The notes beneath the pieces are model-generated. The model was given only the letters and a program-made list of their open reading frames with translations, was not told where the DNA came from and ran no database searches. A stretch of 64,000 nt of DNA from Hyphococcus sp. GTDB taxonomy: Bacteria; Pseudomonadota; Alphaproteobacteria; Caulobacterales; Parvularculaceae. The first letter of the stretch is position 1. Each line of letters opens with the position of its first letter. The position numbers and the translations under genes were made by a program. The stretch covers positions 372,001 through 436,000 of the forward strand of contig JANQON010000006.1 in the NCBI GenBank assembly GCA_028289605.1. The letters run 5' to 3'. Below, in pieces: positions 32,846-41,711 of this stretch.

Positions 32846-34357
32846 GTGACAGCCGAAGCGCAATTGCAACGCATACTTGACGACATCGAGGAAGCGCCCG
32901 CCGGCCCTGAGGTCGGCGCCATTTTCGACTATGACGGCACGCTCATCGCCGGCTTTTCGGCGATGGCGTTTCTCCGTGAACAAATCATGAGCGGCGCGCT
33001 TTCTCCGCGCGAATTTCGCGATCAGTTTAACGCAGTGCGGCGTTTCGCAACCGGCAAGACGGGGTTTTCCGCTTTTGTCGGCGCGACGGCGAAGTCCTTA
33101 AGAGGCCGGTCGGAAGACTGGTTCGCTGAGCTCGGCGAAAAAGTCTATCGCAAGTCTATCGCCGGGTCGATTTATCCCGAAGCGCGCGCCATCGTCGCGG
33201 CCCACCGCAAAAAAGGACACACGATCGCGATCATCTCTTCGGCGACGAAGTTTCAGATCGATCCGGTTGCCGATGATCTCGGCATCAAGCATGTGCTGTG
33301 CACGGAGTTGGAATCGGAGAACGGTGTTTTCACCGGCGAAGTTATTCGCCCGACTTGTTTCGGTGAAGGCAAAAGGCTCGCGGCGCTGAAGCTCGCCGAC
33401 GAGACCGGTGTCGATCTCTTCGAAAGTTTTTTCTATACCGACAGCGACGACGACATTGAGCTGCTTGACGCCGTGGGCAGACCGCGGATCGTCAACGCCA
33501 ATAAGGCGCTGACGAAAATCGCGAACCAGCGCAGCTGGCAGACTTATCGGTTCACCAGCCGCGGCCGGCCGAGCCTGTCCAATTTGTTCCGTACCGGGCT
33601 TTCCTATTCCGCGCTGCCGGCCGCTTTCGCCGCGTCGACGCCGATCCTGGCGCTGACGGGCAACAAGCGGGAGATGCTCAACACGGCCGTCGGCATGTGG
33701 GCAGACTACGCCGCTGCGATCAGTGGGCTGAACATTCATATCGAAGGCGAGGAGCATCTCTGGTCGCACCGGCCGGCCGTATTCGCGTTCAATCACCAAA
33801 GCGCCGTCGACGCGCTGATCGTGCCGAAACTGTTGCGCCGGGACTTCACCAGCATCGGCAAAAAAGAAATCGGCAACTATCCGGTAATTGGGCAGATTGC
33901 GCGTTTCGCCGACGTCGTGCTAATTGATCGAAAGAACACCGCGAAAACGATCGAAGCGATGCGTCCGGTTGTCGAGGCGATCCAGACGGAAGGCCTGTCC
34001 GTCGCGATTTCGCCGGAGGGCACGCGCAGCGTGTCGACCACGCTCGGCCCCTTCAAGAAAGGTGCGTTCCACATGGCGATGCAGGCCGGGGTTCCGATCG
34101 TGCCGATCGTCATCCACAACGCCACCGACGCCTTGCCGCGCGGGCGCAACATTCCGCGTCCAGCCGACATCAACGTCACGGTGTTGCCGCCGGTCGACAC
34201 CAGCAATTGGTCGCCGGAAACCGTTGATCAACATGTCGAAGACGTGCGCAACATGTTCCTGGAATCCTTAGAGCGCGGCGTCGGCGAAGCCGCCGACGAT
34301 GATCTCAATCTTGATCACTGGGACACGCCGGCCGCGGCGAATGATGAAGCCTCTTAG
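32846..34357 (+). CDS. HAD-IB phosphatase / PlsC 1-acylglycerol-3-phosphate acyltransferase fusion
   Basis: 503 residues with two domains. The N-terminal HAD-IB module has 'FDYDGTL' (Asp28, Asp30), 'IISSATKFQIDPVAD' and 'FYTDSDDDIELL'. The C-terminal PlsC module has 'NHQSAVDALIV' (His317-x4-Asp322), 'EGTRS' and 'PIVPIVIHNA'. The protein could dephosphorylate a lipid precursor and acylate lysophosphatidate, a fusion known in actinobacteria and some proteobacteria. The start is GTG at 32846 after AGGGGA; an upstream in-frame ATG at 32723 has no ribosome site and sits in the promoter. First gene of the lipid operon. Confidence 0.9.
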   Translation: MTAEAQLQRILDDIEEAPAGPEVGAIFDYDGTLIAGFSAMAFLREQIMSGALSPREFRDQFNAVRRFATGKTGFSAFVGATAKSLRGRSEDWFAELGEKVYRKSIAGSIYPEARAIVAAHRKKGHTIAIISSATKFQIDPVADDLGIKHVLCTELESENGVFTGEVIRPTCFGEGKRLAALKLADETGVDLFESFFYTDSDDDIELLDAVGRPRIVNANKALTKIANQRSWQTYRFTSRGRPSLSNLFRTGLSYSALPAAFAASTPILALTGNKREMLNTAVGMWADYAAAISGLNIHIEGEEHLWSHRPAVFAFNHQSAVDALIVPKLLRRDFTSIGKKEIGNYPVIGQIARFADVVLIDRKNTAKTIEAMRPVVEAIQTEGLSVAISPEGTRSVSTTLGPFKKGAFHMAMQAGVPIVPIVIHNATDALPRGRNIPRPADINVTVLPPVDTSNWSPETVDQHVEDVRNMFLESLERGVGEAADDDLNLDHWDTPAAANDEAS

Positions 34358-34391
34358 GGGCGCGAGAAAAAAGGGTGAGGATGGAAACGCG

Positions 34392-35393
34392 ATGAAATTG
34401 AAATCGGCGGTGATCGGCGGCGGGTCATGGGGAACGACGGTGGCGTCGGTGCTTGCGAATAACACGCCGACCATGATCTGGGCGCGCCGGGCCGAAGTCG
34501 CCGACGAGATCAACACGTCCCACACAAACGAACAGTATCTGCCGGGCGCCAAACTTTCTCCGAAGCTTCAAGCAACGGCGGATCTCGACAAGGCCGTCAG
34601 TTACGCCGACGTTCTGGTGCTCGGCGTGCCGTCGAAAGCCATGCGCGAGACGCTGGAAGCCATTCGGCCGTCAATCCGACCCTGGGTGCCGGTTATCAGC
34701 CTCGCCAAGGGCCTTGAGCCCGGGACCGGCTACCGCATGACCGAAATCATCAAGGAAATGCTGCCGGGACATCCTCCTGGGGTTTTGACCGGACCCAATC
34801 TCGCGAAGGAAATCATCGACGGTTTCGCAGCGGCAAGCGTTCTCGCCATGGAAGACGAAGTCATCGTTGAGAGACTGAAACCGCTTTTCGCGTCCGGCGT
34901 TTTTCGCGTCTATACGAATACGGACGTTGTCGGCTGTGAGCTCGGCGGCGCCTTCAAAAACGTCATCGCCATCGCGGCGGGCATGGGCGACGGCGCCGGC
35001 GCCGGCGTGAATACGCGGTCGACCGTTATCACGCGCGGGCTGGCGGAAATGACCCGTCTCGGCACCGTGATGGGCGGGCGAGCCCGCACGTTCGCCGGTC
35101 TCGCCGGCATGGGCGATATGATGGCGACCTGCACCAGCGAGCTCAGCCGCAACCATCACGTCGGCGTTGAGCTCGGCAAGGGGCGCACCATCGATGAGAT
35201 TATCGCGGACATGAATCAGGTCGCCGAAGGCGTTAAGACGAGCAAAGTTGTCATGGAGCTCGCCAAGCAATACGACATTGAAATGCCGATTTCCCATGAA
35301 GTGTATAAGGTCTGTCATGAGGGTTCGTCTGCGCGCCAGGCGTTTCGAGGATTATTGCGCACCGCATCCGGGTCAGAAGCCGATCCCGGTTAA
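34392..35393 (+). CDS. gpsA: NAD(P)-dependent glycerol-3-phosphate dehydrogenase
   Basis: Makes sn-glycerol 3-phosphate from dihydroxyacetone phosphate, the backbone for all glycerolipids. 333 residues: Rossmann loop 'VIGGGSWGTT' (8-15), 'LGVPSKAMRETL', 'SLAKGLEP', 'LTGPNLAKEI', and catalytic Lys in 'GGAFKNVIAIAAG'. Start at 34392 gives the normal N-terminus; the frame extends upstream over the previous gene's end. Feeds the PlsB-like enzyme encoded next. Confidence 0.96.
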   Translation: MKLKSAVIGGGSWGTTVASVLANNTPTMIWARRAEVADEINTSHTNEQYLPGAKLSPKLQATADLDKAVSYADVLVLGVPSKAMRETLEAIRPSIRPWVPVISLAKGLEPGTGYRMTEIIKEMLPGHPPGVLTGPNLAKEIIDGFAAASVLAMEDEVIVERLKPLFASGVFRVYTNTDVVGCELGGAFKNVIAIAAGMGDGAGAGVNTRSTVITRGLAEMTRLGTVMGGRARTFAGLAGMGDMMATCTSELSRNHHVGVELGKGRTIDEIIADMNQVAEGVKTSKVVMELAKQYDIEMPISHEVYKVCHEGSSARQAFRGLLRTASGSEADPG

Positions 35394-35426
35394 AATCGGG
35401 GCGCGCTAGGGGGGCGGGAGAAGCAG

Positions 35427-37823
35427 TTGACGTTTACGGAAGTCATTCATCGCGTTCGCACCCATGGGTCGCCGTGGCCTGAGGATCGCTCGGTCGCCAT
35501 ACAGTTTGTCATCTACGGCGCCGACGACTTTGACCATGATCTCGTGCGGCAATGGATTGACGCGTCACGTCCATCGGACTCCGAGAACGAAACAAGCTAC
35601 GCCGCCATCGTCACCGCTATCGACGATACGCCGGTCCATTCAGGTCTCGCCGGCGCCTATGATGCAGCCGGAGCGCGGCTTGTGATACCGGTCGGCGTCG
35701 CCTGGACCGCTGGAGACAAGGGCGGCCCCCGACGCTGGTTCGCCGGCGCGCCCACGAGCAAAACCGCCCGGGAACGCACCCTGAAAAAACATCCTGAACG
35801 CTGCATCATGATCGCCGGCGACGGCGCCTCCATCACGGCGTTGCGCGATCGCTTTCATCGCAAGTTCGGCAATGAACGCCGCGACAACGCATTCGAGGAT
35901 TTTATCGCGCGTCAGGCGGCGCTGACGATCGATCGGGATTTGCGTCGCATCGAAGGCGTGACCTTGAAGCTGCCGCGTTTCATTGTGCCGTCGATCATGG
36001 CGCGCGCGGATTTTCGCGCCGAGCTCGAACAAATTGCCGATGAGACGGGAAGTCCTCTCGCCAAAGTCGAAGAAGAAGCGCGTAAGTGTCTGCGCGAAAT
36101 CGCGCCGGCGCCCTCACCGCTCTATGTCAACGCCATGGCGAGAATAATGCGCGGGCTCTGCAGTCTCGGTTATGATCCGGATATTGTCGTCGACGAAACC
36201 CGGGCAGCGGAGATTGGCGAGCTTGTTCGCAACCGTCCGGCCGCGCTCTTGTTTACCCACAAGTCCCACGTTGACGGCGGGGCGCTGATCCACTTTGCCC
36301 ATGAACGAGGTTTCCCGTTGCTGCATATGATTGGCGGCATCAATATGGCGTTCTTTGGCCTGGGAACGCTCGGTAAGAAAAGCGGCGCCATCTTCATCCG
36401 CCGCAGCTTTCAGGACAACGTTGTCTATAAGGCGGCGCTGCGCCACTACCTGGCCTATATCCTGGAGAAACGCTTTCCGGTCGCATGGTCGCTCGAAGGC
36501 ACGCGCTCGCGGATTGGGAAGTTGATGCCGCCCCGCTTCGGCATCCTGAAATATGTGGTTGAGGCGGCGCAGAAGAACGGCATCGACGATCTTCAGCTTA
36601 TCCCCGTGTCGATCTATTACGATCTCATCCCGGAAATAGAGTCCTATGCATCGGAGCAAACCGGCGCTGTAAAACGAAAAGAAAGCTTCGCCTGGTTCGT
36701 CGGATTTGCGGCCGGCATGCGCAAACCCCTGGGGCGCATTTTCATGACCTTTGGCGAGCCAGTTCCGGCCGCCCTTGCGGAAGATGGAGCCAGTGAAGAC
36801 GGCGACGGCGACTCCTTTACGCTCGGCTTGCAAAAAATCGCGTTTCAGTCCGCCGTCAACATCAACGAGGCGACCCCTCTTACCGCATCTGGCCTTCTGT
36901 CGTTTGTGATGATGAGCGCAGCGCCTCGGGCGCTGTCGGAGGCGGAAATCGGCGACGATCTTGCGCGGCTGCAGGACTGGGCGCTGAAACGAAAAATTCC
37001 GATGACGGATGACTTAAAGAACGCTGACGTACGCAAGATCCGCAAAGTCGCGCAGGCGATGATCGAAGTCGGCGTCCTGAAGCAATATGACGGCGGGTTG
37101 GAGCCGCTTTACGGCATCGCCCCCGGACAGGATTTCACCGTCAGTTATTATCGCAACACGATCCTGCATTTCTTCTTTCTCAACGGCATGATCGAGCTCG
37201 CGCTCGCCAAAGCCATGACAGCGGCGCCCGGCGGATCGGCGCAGGTGTTCTGGGATGAAACCAACGAACTCCGCGACCTGTTCAAATTCGAGTTTTTTTA
37301 TCCCACCAAGGAATCCTTCAACCGTCTGATCGAGATGGAGCTCGCAGCGCAGAACCCCGAATGGGCCAATCTCTTGAACGCCGGCGGCGGCGCGATCGAA
37401 ACGCTTTTGGAAAGCCTTTCCCCGCTGTTCGCCTATGGCGGGCTCAAGCAATTCATCGAATCCTACGGAGTCGTCTCAGAGGCGATCCTCAGGCTTAAGC
37501 CCGGGGAGGCCAGCGACGAAAAGTCGATCGTCGCCACCTGCCTGAAGCTTGGCAATGAAGCGGTCCTCCGGCGGCGGATCACCGGTGCTGAATCAGTCGC
37601 CAAACTGTTTTTCGCCAATGGCTACAAAATCGCCGAAAATCGCGGCCTTTTTGACGATGATCGAGACCCGTCGGGCGAACGGGTCGCTTTTGCCCGCCAG
37701 ATGCGGGACCTGCAGCGGCGCTTGCGCCTCATCGAGGCCATAGACGAGCGGCGGCGTTCGGCGCAGGATCTGGGGGTGACGGGCGTCGTCGAGGGCGACG
37801 GCGAACTGCGCGCGGCCCAGTGA
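35427..37823 (+). CDS. plsB: Glycerol-3-phosphate 1-O-acyltransferase, PlsB-like
   Basis: A 798-residue membrane-associated acyltransferase adding the first fatty acyl group to glycerol 3-phosphate. Catalytic block 'LFTHKSHVDGGALIHF' (His278-x4-Asp283), 'GAIFIRRSF', 'SLEGTRSRIGK' and 'IPVSIYYD' are the four conserved PlsB/GPAT motifs. The start codon is TTG at 35427 with GGGAG upstream. The N-terminal 150 residues are not typical of E. coli PlsB; the protein is nearer to the long actinobacterial/alphaproteobacterial form. In operon after gpsA. Confidence 0.93.
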   Translation: MTFTEVIHRVRTHGSPWPEDRSVAIQFVIYGADDFDHDLVRQWIDASRPSDSENETSYAAIVTAIDDTPVHSGLAGAYDAAGARLVIPVGVAWTAGDKGGPRRWFAGAPTSKTARERTLKKHPERCIMIAGDGASITALRDRFHRKFGNERRDNAFEDFIARQAALTIDRDLRRIEGVTLKLPRFIVPSIMARADFRAELEQIADETGSPLAKVEEEARKCLREIAPAPSPLYVNAMARIMRGLCSLGYDPDIVVDETRAAEIGELVRNRPAALLFTHKSHVDGGALIHFAHERGFPLLHMIGGINMAFFGLGTLGKKSGAIFIRRSFQDNVVYKAALRHYLAYILEKRFPVAWSLEGTRSRIGKLMPPRFGILKYVVEAAQKNGIDDLQLIPVSIYYDLIPEIESYASEQTGAVKRKESFAWFVGFAAGMRKPLGRIFMTFGEPVPAALAEDGASEDGDGDSFTLGLQKIAFQSAVNINEATPLTASGLLSFVMMSAAPRALSEAEIGDDLARLQDWALKRKIPMTDDLKNADVRKIRKVAQAMIEVGVLKQYDGGLEPLYGIAPGQDFTVSYYRNTILHFFFLNGMIELALAKAMTAAPGGSAQVFWDETNELRDLFKFEFFYPTKESFNRLIEMELAAQNPEWANLLNAGGGAIETLLESLSPLFAYGGLKQFIESYGVVSEAILRLKPGEASDEKSIVATCLKLGNEAVLRRRITGAESVAKLFFANGYKIAENRGLFDDDRDPSGERVAFARQMRDLQRRLRLIEAIDERRRSAQDLGVTGVVEGDGELRAAQ

Positions 37824-37881
37824 CCCGGGGCCCAGTGACGCGGGGGTTTGCGGGGAGCGACCGGCCCGGCAATATATCCTT

Positions 37882-37906
37882 CACGATACCGGTTTAAACC
37901 GGCGTG
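37882..37906. promoter_or_regulatory. Palindrome upstream of the wax ester synthase gene
   Basis: CCGGTTTAAACCGG (37889-37902) is a perfect 14-bp palindrome flanked by CACG and CGTG, giving a 25-bp dyad that ends 10 bp before the AAAGGAG ribosome site. It is well placed as an operator for the WS/DGAT gene. Confidence 0.5.
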
Positions 37907-37929
37907 AGGCGGCTCAAAGGAGCGGTAGG

Positions 37930-39465
37930 ATGGATCAGTTAAGCGCCCAGGATGCGCAATATGTCTATATGGAAGACGCCGACGTGGTGGCGAACATCAC
38001 CGGCGGCTATATCTGCGACCAATCGAGCGCGCCGGGCGGCGTTGTCCGTTTCAGGAAAATTGTCGAACGGATCGAAGAGCGCCTTTCCGCCTCGCCCATC
38101 TTTCGCCGCAAGCTGCTGCGCGTACCGATGGATCTCGACCACCCTTACTGGGTGAACGATCCCCATTTCGACATCATGAATCACGTCCATCATGCGCGCC
38201 TGCCCAAGCCCGCAGACTGGCGTCAGTTCTGCATTCACTTTGCGCGGTATCATTCGCGCCCGTTGAATATGGGTCGTCCGTTATGGGACATTTACATTGT
38301 CGAAGGCCTCGACAATTTGGACGGCGTTCCGAAGGGCAGCTTCGCTATTCTCTCCAAGGTTCACCATTCCGCCGTGGACGGAACGTCTGGCCTGCAAATG
38401 CTGGGCGCGCTGATGGACGTAACGCCTGACGGCCCGCCGGCGTTCAAATACCCGAAATTGCGCAAGCGACGGTCCGACCCGAAAATCGGCGACGTCATGC
38501 GCCGCGCGACTTTCAATAACATGCGTTCGCCCGTACGCGTCGCCAATGCGCTGCGCAAGGCGAGCCCGCAGATCGCGCAAGGCCTCGCCAATGCGCGCAA
38601 AGCGCGCAAGATGTACAAAAGCGGCGGGAACGTGCCCGATACGCCCTTCAACGGCCGCGTCTCGCCGCAGAAGGTCTTTGACGCGACGGAATTTTCCATG
38701 AGCGACATCAAACGCATCCGGACGGCCTACCCGGAGGCGAAGGTCAACGATATTGTGCTGTCAACGGTCAGCGGCGGCGTTGCGAAATACCTGAAAGCCA
38801 AGGACGCGTTGCCCAAACAGTCCCTCGTCGCCATGGCGCCCATCAATGCGCGCCCCGCCGGCAAAAGCGGCAAGGCGGGATCGGGCAACAACATCACTGC
38901 GATGACGGTGAAGTTGCATACAGGCATCGCGCACCCGGTCGAGCGTCTCAAAGCGATCGTGCTGTCCACGCGCAAGACGAAAGCAGCCAAGGAAGGCGTG
39001 AATGCCCGCCTTCTGACTGACCTGACCAAACAGGCGCCGGCGGCGATGATGGCGCTGTCGAGCAGGTTTATCGTGCAGAGCATGGCCGAGCGTGCGCCGA
39101 TGAATAATCTCATCGTTTCCAACGTACCCGGCCCCCAGGCGCCACTCTATTTCTGCGGCGCAAAAATGCTCACCATGTACGGCATGGCGCCTTTGGGCGG
39201 CGGTATGGGATTGTTCATCACAACCCCAAGCTACAACGGCAAGATTGCATTTTGCGTGACGTCGACCGGCGAAATTATGCCGGACACGCCGTTTTTTATG
39301 GAATGTTTGCGCGGCGCTTTCGACGAATTGAAAAAAGCGGCGGAAACGCGCCTCGGCGTCTTCGCCGCCAAACCGGCCAAATCCAAAACCAAACAGAAAA
39401 AGAAAAAAGAACGGGATAAGCAACCGTCGGTGAACGGTTCAGGGGCGACGGCGGAAGCGAACTGA
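37930..39465 (+). CDS. Wax ester synthase/diacylglycerol acyltransferase (WS/DGAT)
   Basis: 511 residues. Transfers acyl groups from acyl-CoA to diacylglycerol or fatty alcohols, making triacylglycerol or wax ester storage lipid. The catalytic 'HHSAVDG' motif is intact (145-151, His145/His146 and Asp150), with the second conserved block 'NNLIVSNVPGPQAPLYFCGAKM' and 'GYPEAKVNDIVLS'-type region (YPEAKVNDIVL). The tail after 470 is Lys-rich low complexity. AAAGGAG precedes the ATG. It ends the lipid cluster, with its own palindromic operator candidate. Confidence 0.95.
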   Translation: MDQLSAQDAQYVYMEDADVVANITGGYICDQSSAPGGVVRFRKIVERIEERLSASPIFRRKLLRVPMDLDHPYWVNDPHFDIMNHVHHARLPKPADWRQFCIHFARYHSRPLNMGRPLWDIYIVEGLDNLDGVPKGSFAILSKVHHSAVDGTSGLQMLGALMDVTPDGPPAFKYPKLRKRRSDPKIGDVMRRATFNNMRSPVRVANALRKASPQIAQGLANARKARKMYKSGGNVPDTPFNGRVSPQKVFDATEFSMSDIKRIRTAYPEAKVNDIVLSTVSGGVAKYLKAKDALPKQSLVAMAPINARPAGKSGKAGSGNNITAMTVKLHTGIAHPVERLKAIVLSTRKTKAAKEGVNARLLTDLTKQAPAAMMALSSRFIVQSMAERAPMNNLIVSNVPGPQAPLYFCGAKMLTMYGMAPLGGGMGLFITTPSYNGKIAFCVTSTGEIMPDTPFFMECLRGAFDELKKAAETRLGVFAAKPAKSKTKQKKKKERDKQPSVNGSGATAEAN

Positions 39466-39550
39466 CGCGTCTGGTTGGTCGAATAGTTGTTAAACGACGG
39501 CGAGCTCGCCTGGGCTGTCCCACAGAAAAATACAGCATTCTATCTTTCGG

Positions 39551-39636
39551 CCGCTCATCCCGGCGAAGGCCGGGACCTGGTGCGACATTCTCCGGTGCAA
39601 GTTTCATGAGATTCCGGCTTTCGCCGGAATGAGCGG
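39551..39636. repeat. Family A inverted repeat unit, copy 6
   Basis: Arms 39551-39577 and 39610-39636 with the CTCATCCCGGCGAAGGCC core. It separates the lipid cluster from the catabolic island. The 301-bp gap 39466-39766 holds this repeat, then operator A and the promoter at 39675-39715. Confidence 0.85.
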
Positions 39637-39674
39637 ATGATTGTTTGGTGAACACCCATCTCCCAGAAAAAATA

Positions 39675-39715
39675 AAACAAACATGATTGATTGTTTTTTG
39701 GCGCATCGGCATACT
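39675..39715 (+). promoter_or_regulatory. Operator A (18-bp palindrome) overlapping a sigma70-type promoter
   Basis: AAACAAACATGATTGATT (39675-39692) matches the AAACAATCATGATTGTTT consensus at 16 of 18 positions. Its right half contains a -35 candidate TTGATT (39687-39692), followed 17 bp later by CATACT (39710-39715) as -10. The promoter would drive the PQQ-protein/MaoC transcript. The overlap favours a repressor, probably TetR-like. Confidence 0.75.
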
Positions 39716-39766
39716 GACCCGTTAGGCGACGGGACGGATGAAGCCCGGGCAATGCGAGGAAGTAAA

Positions 39767-41692
39767 ATGACAGGCGAAAACCGCGCATTGCGCACGCGCT
39801 CCCTTTCAATCCTCATTGGACTGTCCGCCCTCCTCGCCGCGTGCGGCGGCGACCAGACCGATCCGCCGAGCCATCTTGAAGAAACGCGCGTGAAGTCCAC
39901 TGACGAGTTCGTGTCGCGCGCAGGCAACGCGATTGATCCGGCGACCCATCCGGGCAATGCGCTGTTCGCCGAAAACTGCGCGGCCTGTCACAACGGACGC
40001 GTGCCCAAAGCGCCGGCGACGGTGTGGCTTGAAATGATGGCGCCGGACGCCATTCTCGCATCCATGAACGACGGCATTATGAGCGCGCAGTCGGCGCATC
40101 TTCAGCCGTCGGAAAGAATGCAGATCGCGGAATATCTGACGCGCACGTCGCTGGAAGACTACAAGCCTCCTGCGCCGCCGCAACAATGCGCCGGCGACGC
40201 TATGCAATTTGAGGGCGCAGCGCCGGCGAAGGTCGGTTGGGGCCACGACACAACGCGCTTCATCCCGGAGACGGTAAGCGGACTGTCAAAGGAACAGGTT
40301 GCAAATCTCAAATTAAAATGGGCGTTTGCATTCCCGTCTGCGGTGCGGGCGCGCTCGCAGCCTGCGATTGGCTGGAACACCATTTTTGTCGGCAGTCAGG
40401 ACGGAACCGTTTACGCCTTTGACCTCGAAACTGGTTGCGCAAAATGGACGTATCGCGCATCTGCGGAGGTGCGCACGGGGATCATTGTCGACGCGGAAGA
40501 AAAGCGCCTCTATTTCGGCGATTTCTTGGGGCGCGCTTACGCTCTCGACGCCATAAACGGCCGGGAACTGTGGCGGACGAAAGTCGACGACCATCCCAAC
40601 GCCACCATTACCGGCACGCCGACGTTGGGCGGCGGCAGGCTCTATGTGCCGATTTCGTCGCTGGAAGTCACCTCAGCCGCCGATCCGACCTATGCTTGCT
40701 GCACCTTCCGCGGGGCTGTCGCCGCCTTGAATCCCGAAACCGGGGCGATTGAGTGGAAAACCCACACCATTCCCGAACCGCCGACCAAATTCGGCGAAAC
40801 GTCCGTAGGCACAGCAATCCTGGGCCCTTCAGGCGCACCGGTCTGGTCAGCGCCGACCTATGATGCAAAGCGCAATCGCGTCTATGTCGGATCCGGCGAA
40901 AACTATTCTTCGCCTGCTGACGAAAACTCTGACGCCGTTTTCGCTCTTGATGCGGCCACCGGCGTAAAAGTCTGGCAAACACAGTTCACCGTCGGCGACG
41001 CCTGGAATGTCGGATGCATGATGGGCAATGAGAACTGCCCGGAAGAAAACGGCCCTGATCTGGATCTCTCGGCGGCGCCGCTCATCGTGCCGGTCGCCGA
41101 CAATCGCGAGATGCTGGTGATCGGACAGAAATCAGGCGTCGCCTACGGGCTCAATATCGATAATGGCGACATCGTCTGGGAACGCCGCCTCGGCCATGGC
41201 GGCACCCAAGGCGGCGTGCATTTCGGCATGACGACGATCGGCGACAAAGTGTTCGTCCCGATCGTCGATATGCAAAACACTTATGACGCGCGCGTGTACG
41301 ATACGTCACAATACGGGGCGGGCATCCACGCCGTCAGCGCGTCAACGGGCGATATCCTGTGGCGCCATATCGCCGACAATGTCTGCGACGGCCGACAGTT
41401 CTGCGACCCCGGCGTTTCCGCCGCCGCCACGTCGATCCCGGGCGTTGTCTTTGCCGGGCATCTCGACGGACGGTTTCGCGCCTATGACGCAGAGACCGGC
41501 GACGCCATCTGGACTTTCGACACGACGCAGCAGATTGAAACGGTATCCGGCGAGATCGCTTCCGGCGGCTCCATGAGCGGCCCCGGCGCCGCCATCGCCG
41601 ACGGACATGTCGTGATCAACTCCGGTTACGGACTTTACTATCATATGCCGGGCAACGTCCTGTTGGTTTTTGCCGTCGATGAACGTGCATGA
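39767..41692 (+). CDS. Lipoprotein fusing cytochrome c to a PQQ-type propeller dehydrogenase
   Basis: A 641-residue periplasmic lipoprotein. GAGGAAG precedes the ATG at 39767 and the signal ends in the lipobox 'LAAC' (Cys26). Residues about 64-130 form a c-type cytochrome with CAACH (Cys71, Cys74, His75). The remainder is a PQQ/WD-like 8-blade propeller ('QDGTVYAFDLETGCAKWTY', 'ALDAATGVKVWQ', 'YGLNIDNGDIVWERRLG', 'RAYDAETGDAIWTFD'). N-terminal haem plus propeller is the layout of polyvinyl-alcohol dehydrogenase (PVADH)-type enzymes. It likely oxidises an alcohol and passes electrons to the respiratory chain. Co-transcribed with a MaoC gene. Confidence 0.87.
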   Translation: MTGENRALRTRSLSILIGLSALLAACGGDQTDPPSHLEETRVKSTDEFVSRAGNAIDPATHPGNALFAENCAACHNGRVPKAPATVWLEMMAPDAILASMNDGIMSAQSAHLQPSERMQIAEYLTRTSLEDYKPPAPPQQCAGDAMQFEGAAPAKVGWGHDTTRFIPETVSGLSKEQVANLKLKWAFAFPSAVRARSQPAIGWNTIFVGSQDGTVYAFDLETGCAKWTYRASAEVRTGIIVDAEEKRLYFGDFLGRAYALDAINGRELWRTKVDDHPNATITGTPTLGGGRLYVPISSLEVTSAADPTYACCTFRGAVAALNPETGAIEWKTHTIPEPPTKFGETSVGTAILGPSGAPVWSAPTYDAKRNRVYVGSGENYSSPADENSDAVFALDAATGVKVWQTQFTVGDAWNVGCMMGNENCPEENGPDLDLSAAPLIVPVADNREMLVIGQKSGVAYGLNIDNGDIVWERRLGHGGTQGGVHFGMTTIGDKVFVPIVDMQNTYDARVYDTSQYGAGIHAVSASTGDILWRHIADNVCDGRQFCDPGVSAAATSIPGVVFAGHLDGRFRAYDAETGDAIWTFDTTQQIETVSGEIASGGSMSGPGAAIADGHVVINSGYGLYYHMPGNVLLVFAVDERA

Positions 41693-41711
41693 TAGGGCGG
41701 CGCGCGGCGAT

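Noticed and set aside
37824-37881. A terminator between plsB and the WS/DGAT gene in the G-rich stretch
   Set aside because: The G/C runs do not form a stable single hairpin and no T-run follows.
39641-39766. N-terminal extension of the PQQ-cytochrome lipoprotein to 39641
   Set aside because: It would run through operator A and its promoter and bury the lipobox; GAGGAAG before 39767 fixes the start.
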